From NCBI GenBank assembly GCA_038502445.1, contig JAHLJS010000008.1, positions 59,841,567-59,905,566 on the forward strand: DNA of 64,000 bases, given 5' to 3'. Below, piece after piece: positions 23,071-32,602 of this stretch. Within the stretch, counting starts at the first letter, position 1, and each line of letters opens with the position of its first letter. The stretch comes from Eremochloa ophiuroides. Lineage: Eukaryota; Streptophyta; Magnoliopsida; Poales; Poaceae. The translations under genes and the position numbers were made by a program. A model generated the notes under the pieces. It was not told where the DNA came from. It did not search any database and saw nothing but the letters and a program-made list of their open reading frames with translations.

Positions 23071-23392
23071 TGTCGGTGCTAGTTTTGGCGCGGGCTAACA
23101 CCGGCTAGTAAATATGTGTTTTGCGGTTGAGGCTACGGATGGTGTGCAAGGGGGAACACAGGATTATACTGGTTCAGGCCAAGCAAGCCCTACGTCCAGT
23201 GGAGAGGAGAGTCGTGTTGCCTTGCACCGGGGTGCTTGTAGTAGGGGGTTACAAGCTAGGCGAGAGAGGGAAGCGCTCCCAGGTCTCTTGTGTGTGTCTA
23301 AGTGTTTATAAGTCGTTTGCTATGGGTACGTTTGTGTGGATGAGAACTTAGAACTTCTCCGTCGTCCCCCTAAAGCTGGCCTCTACTCTCCC

Positions 23393-23400
23393 TTTTATAG
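23393..23400 (-). promoter_or_regulatory. LTR TATA box
   Basis: CTATAAAA on the minus strand, about 320 bp before the LTR 3' end, in the position expected for the U3/R border. The related LTR at 47938-62024 has lost this part. Confidence 0.6.
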
Positions 23401-24107
23401 TCGCAAGGGAGAGGTAAGGGCGGCTACGTATTTTACAGTGAGGAGTTGCTGTTCCCCGTTTAACTGGCTACTCCCTTTTCTCCGCGTCTCCGGGGTATGG
23501 CTGTCTTAGTTCGCACGATCTTGGTGAGTTCCAAGGTGGGAACAGTCGTCTGGCTACGTCATGTCATCAGCTCTCTGGGTCTCCAGGATATGGCCGTCGT
23601 GGTTCGCACGACCTTGGTGAGTTCCAAGGCGGCAGCAGTCGTCTGCTTACGACGTGCCATAGGGTCACACCTACCAATAGCATCTCCCGAGGGTTTAGCG
23701 GGCCCGGATGGGAGGCGTGCTCGTCCTTTCGAGTGGACAGCGCAGTAGGCGCCTTTCCCGTTCTTGCGTAGCCCGTCGTCAGGCGCTTGGACTGTCATAG
23801 TCCAAGTTGATAGATCCCGGCGGAAAACAGGGCGGCGCACCGTAGACCATACCGTGGAGGTCGGCCGTAGTGGGCCTATCAAATCCGCTGCCAGGGAAAT
23901 CCTGACAGGTGGTATGGCCGTCAGGGACGTGCGAAGCACAGTCGCATCGAGAGTCTCGCCTGACGGGACAGTGCTTGTAAAGTGGTCAGACAGATCTCTT
24001 GTGGTCCAAGATTGCTCCGCTGACATCACCTGTGCCTTGGATGCCTTTGCGAGATTGCGCTCGAGGGGGATAGGGAAGCTCGGGCGAATCGGAGATTTGG
24101 GGCGCCG

Positions 24108-24925
24108 ATGATGCCGCTCTCCCGAGCTCTCCTGAGGAGGCTCGGGCGAATCGGAGGTTTGGGCGCTGAGGATGCCGCTCTCCCGAGCTCTCCTGAGCTC
24201 TCCCGAGGAGGCTTGAGCTCTCCCGAGCTCTCCCGAGGAGGAGACTCGGGCGAGTCGGAGATTTATGCGCCGTGGGTGCCGCTCTCCCGAGCTCTCCCGA
24301 GGAGGCTTGGGCGAATCGAAGCTTTGGGCGCCGTGGGTGCCGCTGTCCCGAGCTCTCCCGAGGAGGCTCGGGCGCTCGGGCCGCTCTCCCGAGCTCTCCC
24401 GAGGAGACTCGGGCGAGTCGGAGATTTGGGCGCCGTGGGTGCCACTCTCCCGAGCTCTTCCGAGGAGGCTCGGGCGAATCGGAGGTTTGGGCGCCGAGGA
24501 GGGCGCTCGCCCGAGCTCTCCCGAGGAGGCTCGGGCGAATCGGACCGCTCTCCCGAGCTCTCCCGAGAAGACTCGGGCGAGTCGGAGATTTGGGCGCCGT
24601 GGGTGCCGCTCTCCCGAGCTCTCCCGAGGAGGCTCGGGCGAATCGGACCGCTCTCCCGAGCTCTCCCGAGGAGACTCGGGCGAGTCGGAGATTTGGGCGC
24701 CGTGGGTGCCGCTCTCCCGAGCTCTCCCGAGGAGGCTCAGGCGAATCGGAGGTTTGGGCGCCGAGGAGGCCGCTCGCCCGAGCTCTCCCGAGGAGGCTCG
24801 GGCGAATCGGACCGCTCTCCCGAGCTCTCCCGAGGAGACTCGGGCGAGTCGGAGATTTGGGCGCCGTGGGTGCCGCTTTCCCGAGCTCTCCCGGGGAGGC
24901 TCGGGCGAATCGAAGGTTTGGGCCT
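24108..24925. repeat. GC-rich tandem array inside the solo LTR
   Basis: Short units built from CTCCCGAGCTCTCCCGAG and GCTCGGGCGAATCGGA alternate with GATTTGGGCGCCGTGGGTGC. The last motif recurs near 24269, 24331, 24433, 24597, 24691 and 24863, giving higher-order spacings of about 95 and 165-170 bp. The array has no stop codons in several frames on both strands, so it generates long spurious open frames. A smaller, diverged version of the array (CCTCGGGCGCAATTCTCCGA units) is in the related LTR at 48110-48384. Confidence 0.9.
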
Positions 24926-25038
24926 CTGTAGACGCGGCCTTCGTGGGCTTCCACTGGCCTTACTTGGGCCAGGCCATGTTGGGAATGAGCGTTTTTCATC
25001 GAAGTTGGGTACCCCTAACTTTGGTACCCGACAGCGGT

Positions 25039-25379
25039 CATCTACACTGCAAAGCATCAAAGAGAGTAGGGTTTGAGGTGTGCTATTCACAACGTGGATA
25101 TTTTTTTATAATTCATAGTACTTGTAACATGTTGATGTATCCTGTTATCATATAATATGATTCTTGTTTCCTCGCGAAAAAAGGAGCTTAGGCTTTACGT
25201 GCTTGACTGCCCGTGCACACGATGTCTAATACACCTGCGCGCTGTATCACCTCAGTACTTTTTAAACATCGTGTATATCTTTTAAAATATATAACCCTAC
25301 ACACATAAATTCTTTCAGAATTTCTCTCTTTTCATTTTTTTTTTATTTTTGATATATCCTTCTCACTGGTCCCCTCAGT
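25039..25379. other. Intergenic, nothing recognised
   Basis: AT-rich sequence between the solo LTR and the CACTA-like fragment. Confidence 0.4.
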
Positions 25380-25660
25380 CTAAAAAAATAATAATGAATT
25401 GATATTACGCTCCATGAGATTCGAATCTCAGACCTCAAGAATAATCTCACACGTGGCTTACCAATCCACCTACACAACACATGTGATTTCAGACAGTATG
25501 TTTTCCTTTGAACTAAGGCATAGATGACCCTTTAGTCCCGGTTCGTGTTACCAACCAGGACTAAAGGGTCTAGGCCTTTAGGTCCAGTTGGTATTACCAC
25601 CGGGACTACTATTGACCATTTAGTCCCGGTTGATAATACTAACTGGAACTAAAGATTTTT
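25380..25660. mobile_element. CACTA-like fragment with tRNA-like insert
   Basis: 25535-25650 holds four copies of TTTAGTCCCGGTT or its complement, interleaved as short hairpins with GGACTAAAG. This pattern is common near the ends of grass CACTA elements. To its left, on the minus strand, 25413-25490 reads like a tRNA: TGTGTAGGTGGATTGGTAAG as D arm and GAGATTCGAATCTCA as T arm. The layout (tRNA-like block beside sub-terminal repeats) is the same as in the element at 5604-6424. Termini were not found. Confidence 0.5.
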
Positions 25661-26008
25661 AATTCCGAACACAAACAAATATCAAGATTAAAGCTAAAAC
25701 TTAATATAGATCAAAAGTCTTCTATCTGACAGTGCAACGTGTACAAGACCGACTTTGGGCTTGGCAGCCCACCAAGATGCAACTGGTGTCCATCGACAAG
25801 ACGCTCAGCACGATGTCCCTGGTGGAGGGCCGGGACGTGGGGATCGGAGCGCTGGGGTGGAGGTCAACGTCGTGCTGTCGAAGGCTGAGATGGCACACTT
25901 CAACTCCTGCTTCGTGACACGTGGGAGGAGCTCTGTGACTGAACTGAGCAGTATGGGATGGACGGCGACTCCTCCATTTTCCAGAAGCTAGTAATTAGGT
26001 CACCATTA
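25661..26008. other. Intergenic; GC-rich open stretch of unknown origin
   Basis: 25732-25990 is GC-rich and open in two plus-strand frames (peptide start MQRVQDRLWAWQPTKMQLVS). Nothing resembles a known domain. It may be a captured gene fragment carried by the neighbouring transposon, but that is a guess. Confidence 0.3.
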
Positions 26009-26012
26009 CTAC

Positions 26013-26300
26013 GGCCTCGTTTGGGAGTGTTTCGTGAAGCAGATTTTCGAAGAGAATCACTCATCGGTTGCCAAACATAAAAACGAACCAACTTCTACAT
26101 AGAATCAAATGAATCACTCCTCTATTTTGTATATAAGTGAAGAGTAAAAAAAAATGCTTCCCCAAATTCTCTTTTGCTTCCCAGTTATATTTTGGAGAGA
26201 CTCCACCTTGCTCTCTCCCAAGATTCTAATCAAATCATTTCATGAGAGAATCAAGGAGCATAGCTGAAGAATTCGATAGTGGAGCTCTCCCAAATAGACT
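26013..26300. mobile_element. MITE with CGTTTGGGAG ends
   Basis: The left end GGCCTCGTTTGGGAG is matched by AGTCTATTTGGGAG at the right end in reverse complement. CTAC stands on both sides (26009-26012 and 26301-26304). The interior also folds: GAGAATCACTC and TTCATGAGAGAATC are partial complements. It is 288 bp and non-coding. Confidence 0.6.
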
Positions 26301-26711
26301 CTACATGAATTGGCGGATAAGTATGAGCAGTAAGAAAACATAAAAAGAGAGAGATGATCTGAAGTGTATGTTTGAGGGAGAGATGGATATGTATACTTCA
26401 TATTTTGTGGAGTAATTTCATATGCGAGACCAAAATATTTAGAGTATGATAAAAAGGAGTGAATTATTGGATTGATTAGAGGAGCCATGCCATAATCCCG
26501 GTAGGATTTGAGCCAACGATCCGACAGGATCAGACTTTCCCTTTTTGGAGTAAAAAAAAAATACTCTGCACCTTTTTCCTTTTTTGAACTTTGTTCTCTG
26601 CGCACTGCGACAACACTGCACAAGCGCGCTCCTCCTCCTGCGCTCGCTCACCTTGCATGTGGTCATGATGCAAGCGATGACGCAATAAAAAAAGTGTAAC
26701 ATTTATTTTAA
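26301..26711. other. Intergenic, nothing recognised
   Basis: AT-rich sequence with short open frames only. Confidence 0.4.
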
Positions 26712-27275
26712 ATTGTTATAACTTCTTAACGGTGTATTCATTTTTAATTTTGTCTGTACTGGTGTGTTTTACATGACGACATGAACAAAACTAAACCTCG
26801 CTTACATATGTTTCGAAAGAGTTTTATACTCACAAATTATGTGTACTAACTCGTAACATATAACTTATAACATATAAATTGGAAATACAACTTATGTACA
26901 CAAAGTTATTAAACACAAAGCTACAAATTACCTTATAATTTATTCCAAAATTTAGAAAACCAAATTATTAAACACAATAAGTGTTGGTAGCATGTATGCA
27001 ATGAAAATTGATAGGTTATTATAAAAATAAAAAGAGAAAATTTGTGTTTCATAACTTGTGTTTCCAAGTTTTGGCATAACTTATATATTATAACTTAAAT
27101 GTTATAAGTTGTACGATACAAGTTTTGTATTATATGTTAACACATAATTTGCTATCAAAATAAAATTATTCAAAATATATGAAAGTGAGATCTAGTTTTA
27201 TTTGCCTCATTATGTAGAACATAATAGTGAAAACGGAATTGAAAATTAATACACCAGTTTAGAAGTTATAACAAT
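26712..27275. mobile_element. Second long-arm foldback element
   Basis: ATTGTTATAACTTCT at the left end is matched by AGAAGTTATAACAAT at the right end. Inwards, GGTGTATT, TTTTAATT, AAAACTA and CAAATTATGTGT also recur in reverse complement, giving arms of about 250 bp around a centre near 26990. It is 564 bp, very AT-rich and non-coding. I could not identify a target duplication. Confidence 0.65.
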
Positions 27276-29123
27276 ACCTCTGTTCGCTTGAACTTATCAG
27301 CCAGCCGTTCAACGGTGTTATTTCTCTCACAATAATCAGAGAGCCAGTCGTACAATTATGCTTTATTAAGCCTACGTCAGCACTAATGTCAAAGGTGGTG
27401 GCGCGCCCCGAGAAGAGTGGGCTCATGTGGCGGGTGAAGACTGAAGAGCGCCGAGGTTGAAAAGTGTTTGCTCGCATGCAATCGAGTGAACGTTCGCGAT
27501 AATGGAATCTGGGCCATAATCGGAGGCCAGTGTCGTCCTACGTCTCACAACGCTTCCCATACTAGGCACGACCCAGCTAGGAAACTGCCCGTAGACGGCT
27601 GGCTGCGGCGTGCTGCGCGGCAACGAGCGCCCACGGCGAGGATCAACGTCTCCACCTTCTACGACGTCGGCACCCCGACGGGTGGGTGACGAGAGGCGGG
27701 TTGTGGCCATCGGCAGGCCGAAGCCAGTCAGCCGAAGGCGCCAAAAGCCGCACACAGGTGACATCATCGAGTGGCGCGGGTGCAACGCCGTAAGCCCTCG
27801 ACTCGTCGAGCGAACAAAGGAGCATGAACTGAACCTTTCTCTCAGGCGAGAGAGAGGGGACCACTATGGTCTTTTCTAATGCCCTAAATAGTTTGAAAGA
27901 TATTATTGAAAATAAAAAAGAGATGAAAAGAGAAATCTGTCGTATTCAAAGAATTCATGTGTCCAAAGTTTGGTCACCCGGATGTTTTAATCCCTCTTAT
28001 CACCTCACATCCCAAATATGTAAATGCAGAAGATTTGAGTAATAAAAGTCCATGTAACACCTGAAAATCTAATACCACAAAATCCACATCAAACAGATCA
28101 GCAAAAACCAAATAAAACCAAATCAAAGATACACTTACAAAAACCCAAATGCTAAATTTGTTCTATAGAAAGCAAATTTGAAGAAATTTAAATAGCAAAA
28201 GAACAAACATATTATAGATTACAAATAGACAACAATTAAATACCAAATCTGTTTTATGAAAGGCAAATTGGAATAATTTTAGATAAAAAAATACAAATAA
28301 ATTATAGAATTCAGATAGCCAACAATCAAATAAATCAAATTTACATCACTAGTACATGAAATTTACACATTTATTTACAATGTAAAAAAAAAATATTAAT
28401 ATACTGTAAGAGAAAAGAAATATTAATAATTTTTATAATTTACAACGCATATACTCAGTGCATCAGTACCATTGCTCTTTTTACGACTCTCTCTATTCCT
28501 CTCTACACTATCAGTAGCAGTTCGTGTGGTGCCTGTCCGGCTGTCCCCAACAAGGAGAGAGCGAGCAGCAGACAGGTAATAAATGAACAAAATTATCTAC
28601 GAGGCTACGGCGACGTTTCTCGACGACGTTTCTTCAGATGGTGAGCCCGAGGACACTATGCATCTAGGAGTACGAGTGATCTACAGTGTTGTATTCAGAG
28701 GTACATGGATCTACTCTACGATACGCCGCCCTCGCGCGATCGCTCGGTTCAGGTGATGAGCAGTAGTACTGCTCTGATCTACAGTGCTGCTGGATGCATA
28801 GGAGCACACATGCTCCGATCCGCAGTAAATGGCAGTGTAGGTGCGCGTCCTCTCTATCCGCGCGCCCTCCGCTGCAATTCTCTCTGTCCGCGCGCCCTCC
28901 GCTGTGAGCAAATCGGACGGCCAGAAATTTAGGTGACAGAGGAGAAAATTTTGGCCGGGCAATATATAGCTTTCCCGTATTTATATTTTGACGGAAGAGG
29001 AAAATTTGGCCGGCCAACGTATAGAAATTTCTCTCCGGCGACGCACCCACGAGAGCCCAGCCAGCGAGCCAAACACTCACCCGCTACAGCAGCCAAGCGC
29101 AACGCCGCCGCGGGTCCTCCGAG
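27276..29123. other. Intergenic and promoter region of the first DUF1618 copy
   Basis: 27420-27880 is GC-rich without recognisable coding content. From about 28052 (TGTAACACCTGAAAATC) the sequence is AT-rich, and a unit of about 91 bp is tandemly duplicated at 28155-28245 and 28246-28337. The TGTAACACC start would fit the edge of a truncated LTR, but I cannot confirm it. Just upstream of the DUF1618 gene, CCGCGCGCCCTCCGCTG is repeated (28858 and 28888), as is GAGGAAAATTTGGCCGG (28940 and 28995). Confidence 0.4.
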
Positions 29124-31520
29124 ATGCCGTTCCGGCGCTTCCTTGGCCTCTCCGCCGCCGCATCCGGCCGCCTAGGCAGCGGGCTCTCCACGGCCGCCCG
29201 GCGACCTCCGTTTGCTATAATCCACAAGCCGTTGGTGGTGGATGCGCCGGGGCCGCGCGCGTCGCTCCGGCTCTCCGAACCCCCGTGCGCCTCGCAGCTT
29301 GTCGTCCCCGCCCACCTCGTGCGCCCGCCGCGCGACCTCGAACCCCCGGGAGACACCATATACGCGGTCTTCGGCGGGTTCGTCAAGGCCGGGAGCGGCG
29401 ACGGCCTCCTCCTCCTCACCTTCTACGACATCCCCGCCACGGCCCCCGTCGTCCCCGGAGCCATCGGCGCCGGAGGCATTCGGCAACGCGTGGTGACTGG
29501 ATTCATCATGGACCCTGAAGTCCTGCGCTTTGTCTGCAACCCCCTTAGCTGCGAGCTGTTCCGCCTCCCCGACATCGACGGCGCAGTACTCGAACGTCGG
29601 CATCCTCACCCAATCCGGACGCCCTGATCAAATCAACCGCCTGACAAGTACGCCGTCGCTGTGCTCAGCGTCAGCCAAGACCGGAGCTTCGTCATGCGGC
29701 GATTCCTCTCGCAAACAGGGAAGTGGGACAAGCTGGTGGGTTTGCCGTCCCCGCTCCCCCTCGCGCGCCCAATGGACGTGGACATGGGCTCGCACCACGA
29801 TGCGGTGGCCTTCGCCGGCCGGCTGTGGTGGGTCGACGTGACCTGCGGCGCCCTCTCCGTAGAGCCGTTCAGCGACCGGCCGGAGCTCCGCTTTACCGAG
29901 CTGCCGAGGGGCAGCGTGACTGAGCCCATGGACGTGGAGAGGCGTGTGGAGCTTAGCAGGTACCGGCGCATCGGTGTCAGCGAGGGGAGGCTGCGCTATG
30001 TCGAGGTGTCTCAGGAGGAGCCTTTCCTGCTCAGCTCCTTCACTCTGGGCGACGACGGCAGCTGCTGGACGCTGGAGCACCGGTTGTCGCTGCGCCGACT
30101 CTGGCCGCATGAAGACCTATGTGAGAACACGCCAAAGATTGCTGTTGTTGACCCACTGAATGCAAGCGTCATGCATCTCGTGATTGGCAGGCAGGTTCTT
30201 TCCCTAGACATGGTCACGGGGAATTTGCTCCGGCGTGTGCTGATTTGTGAAGATGACCCAGCAGCAAACGATGTCCCAGTAAAACTGTGTTTACTCCCAC
30301 CGTGGCTTCAATCAAGCAAGATACCCTCTGCAGGTAAACCATCCTTCTGTACAAGTTCCTGTCTAAATTTTGGGGAGCAATAATTACAATGTTCCTGTCT
30401 AAATTTTTGGTATAACAAACCCTGGAGGCCTGAATTTATATTAGATTTCTGTACTTCATTTCATTCTCTTTATCTTGTTCATCTTCACAAAATTTAGTAT
30501 TAAATAATCAGATTTACTCCATGGCAATCGCCTGATGGATTGCAAATCCGTTAGGCGACGGCCATGGCCGTCCGATTCATGCCGCCCGGTCTCCCCATCG
30601 TCTGATTCGAGCCCAGGAAGAAGAGAAGAGGGAGAGGGGGGCTCACCGGTGCCCAGGAAGAAGAGGAGAGGGGGAGGGGAGCTCACCAGCGACCGGAGAT
30701 GGAGAAGAAGCGGCGGCGGCGACGGCGGCTCCCCCGGCGGCCTTAGAAGGAAGGGGCCCCAGGGAGGCAGGCCGGCCAGGCGGTGGGGATGGTGGCCGGC
30801 GGTTCGGGGCCCTGGCGGCGGTGGAGGCGGCCGGGCCAGGGAGGGGCGGGGGAGCTCCATGGCCGCCGTCGTCGGAGAAGAAGGAGCGGGCGAGGGAAGG
30901 GGCGGCCGCTCCAGAAGAAGGGGTAGGGGTGGTGGGGGGCGCCGCGGCGCGCTAGGGTTCGCCCTAGTGCGACGCGGCGGGGCGGTGGCAGCGGCGGGGG
31001 CGAAGACGAGGCGCGAGGAGGAGGAGGAGGAGGAGGCCACGGCGGGGCGTCGGGCGACGGGCGGGCAGTGGGGCGGCGGGAGGTTGACGGTAACTGATGG
31101 GGAAGCTCCCCATCAGTCACCCGACCGGGAGATACACCCTTAAATAGTTCATTTTGGATTTGTGCTACCTGATTTAAGAACCTCACCCTCAAACTTTGTG
31201 TTTGACTGCTCGATACTCTGATTATTATTAGCAGTGTTATCTTGAATAAAATTTCACCATAGGAACTTATTATAACTAGAGGCTAAAGTAATAAGCATGT
31301 ATGCTCTTGTTGATTCAATGTATCAGTTTCGTTTGCTCTTCAGCAATTATATGCAATATTTGGAAATGTATTTACAGTGGGGTTTTCTTTTTCTGTTGCT
31401 CAGTTATTCATAATCTTTCTATATATGATTGAAGGAACTCTTTCAAGGAACAGGAACAATGCCAAAAGCAATACTTTATCAGACATTTTGGTTCGTGTAG
31501 ACAGGGATAAGAAGAACTGA
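29124..31520 (+). pseudogene. DUF1618 family gene copy A, two exons, interrupted
   Basis: Exon 1 is 29124-30333 (donor CTGCAG|GTAAAC). Exon 2 is 31435-31520 (acceptor GATTGAAG) and encodes a short conserved tail TLSRNRNNAKSNTLSDILVR ending at TGA. The DUF1618 core is clear: FRLPDIDGA, MRRFLSQTGKWDKLVGLPSP, AFAGRLWWVDVTCGALSVEP, FSDRPELRFTELP, GRLRYVEVS and DPLNASVMHL. DUF1618 proteins are grass-enriched and biochemically uncharacterised; one rice member (the Sc locus) acts in pollen development. Two compensating indels around 29590-29640 shift about 14 codons, and TGA 29625-29627 stands in the main frame, so the full 431-residue product cannot be read. The rest of the frame is intact, so this is a young pseudogene or a sequencing error. 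Copy B lies 7.3 kb downstream in the same orientation. Confidence 0.82.
30538..31140. mobile_element. GC-rich insertion in the intron of DUF1618 copy A
   Basis: After CCATGGCAATCGCCTGAT the intron of copy A holds about 600 bp of G/C-rich purine-biased sequence that the intron of copy B lacks; copy B continues with homologous intron. The right edge carries the small hairpin GATGGGGAAGCTCCCCATC, followed by ACCCGACCGGGAGATACACC. Open frames in it are proline/arginine low-complexity text. It looks like an inserted transposon or captured promoter, of unknown class. No TSD was resolved. Confidence 0.5.
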
Positions 31521-32026
31521 GATGAAGTAGCAAATGGGTTAATTGGTACTCCCTTAATCTAACTCTTCTCAGTTTTTTGTTTTTTTCCATTTGCTCTTGA
31601 AGTGTATACAATGGATCATGGGACACCAATTTATAAAAAAATGACAATTTTTGTTATGTATGAACTTGAGCGGCTATTCTTCTTTTTCTTTAGTCTTGTG
31701 GTAGCACTTTAGGCACCGTCGACTATTATAAAATAGCAACTTTGGTTAAAGATGACCCTGAGAGCACTAAACATTATTGCTATCATGATCCAATATTGAA
31801 TCTTGATCTGTCGTCAGCTATGCAGATTAGTTGTTTCTTGAAGGGCACCCATAACTTACTATTCAACTCCAAATTAGGGCAATGTACATTGTACAAAGTA
31901 TTCCTGTAGTAAAAAAATAAAATACTTGCCATTTTTCCCTTTTGTAGTCTTCGATGTGTAACTTGACCAGAATTCTCTATTAGAATGTATTTAAAATTTT
32001 AAGCCATTTATGAGATTATTGAAGTA
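31521..32026. other. 3' flank of DUF1618 copy A, no gene
   Basis: AT-rich sequence, presumably 3' UTR and flank. It aligns only loosely with the flank of copy B. Confidence 0.4.
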
Positions 32027-32600
32027 CCCACTCTATTCTAAATTATAGTTCACTTTAGACTTAAAGTCAAACTTCTCTAACTTTGACTAAGTTTATAGAA
32101 AAACACATTAACATCTAGAAGACTACAATATTAATTTAGTTTCATTAAATTCTCAATGAAATATGTCTTGATGGTGCACTGATGTGAACTTGTAGGTATT
32201 AATATATTTTTTCTAAAAACTTGGTCAAACTGAGAGTTTGACTTAGGATAAAGCCAAAATAAACTATAATTTGCAATGCATTTCTCAGGACAAATCTACA
32301 AATATGGTTTTGTTTGCAAAAAAAAAAATATTTAAAAGTTATTTGTGGTGAAGGGCAAGCCTGGTGCAAGCGGTAGAGTCTTACCGCCTATGACCGGAAG
32401 GTCCCAGGTTTGAGTTGCGGTCTCCTCACATTGCACAGGTGAGGGTAAGGCTTGCCACTGACACCCTTCCCAAGACTCTGCACAAAGCGAGAGCTCTCTG
32501 CACTGCGTACGCCCTTTTTAAAAGTTATTTGTAGTCAAACTTTCTTCAAAAGCATGACCATATTTTGTCCAAAACATGAAGCAGTTATGACTGGAGGGAG
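32027..32600. mobile_element. Degenerate Stowaway-like MITE(s) split by a SINE
   Basis: The left end (CCCACTCTATTCTAAATTAT after TA) has an inverted partner AAACTATAATTTGCAATG near 32262-32280, so one decayed MITE ends about there. The right end CTGGAGGGAG followed by TA (32591-32602), with GCTTCATGTTTTGGAC in reverse complement just inside, belongs to the same subfamily as the Stowaway at 8916. The SINE 32347-32519 is inserted into this second remnant. Confidence 0.6.
32347..32519 (+). mobile_element. tRNA-derived SINE (Au-like) with 13-bp TSD
   Basis: AAAAGTTATTTGT flanks it exactly (32334-32346 and 32520-32532). The 5' part is tRNA-like, with A box TGGTGCAAGCGGTAGAG and B box GGTTTGAGTTGC. 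The body contains CTCCTCACATTGCACAGGTG, GGCTTGCCACTGACACCCTT and AGAGCTCTCTGCACTG. It ends in a short T run (CCCTTTTT) rather than poly(A), as several plant SINEs do. Such elements are transcribed by RNA polymerase III and mobilised by a LINE. 'Au-like' is from memory of the body motifs. Confidence 0.92.
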
Positions 32601-32602
32601 TA

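Larger units (their letters stand above)
23071..25033 (-). mobile_element. Solo LTR of a Ty3/gypsy family, TSD GCGGT
   Basis: Read on the minus strand it starts TGTCGGGTACCAAAG at 25033 and ends CTAGCACCGACA at 23071, with TGTCGG/CCGACA terminal inverted repeats. GCGGT is present on both sides (23066-23070 and 25034-25038). No PBS, polypurine tract or internal region adjoins it, so recombination between two LTRs has removed the interior. The same LTR family forms the interrupted 5' LTR at 47938-62024: the last 200 bp and the first 100 bp match closely. It contains a tandem array at 24108-24925 and a TATA box at about 23393-23400. Confidence 0.93.

Noticed and set aside
24000..25000. CRISPR-like array of short regular repeats
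   Set aside because: Plant nuclear context, no unique spacers, variable unit length; it is an LTR-internal tandem array.
23986..25155. Very long open frames on both strands (up to 337 codons) rich in LSRALPRRLGR or SSGELGRA repeats
   Set aside because: They fall inside the GC-rich tandem array of a solo LTR with verified ends and TSD. Stop-free reading in several frames is a composition effect.
30456..31192. Pro/Arg-rich open frames of 150-200 codons
   Set aside because: They overlap in three or more frames on both strands within the purine-biased G/C insertion of an intron. No domain or splice support.
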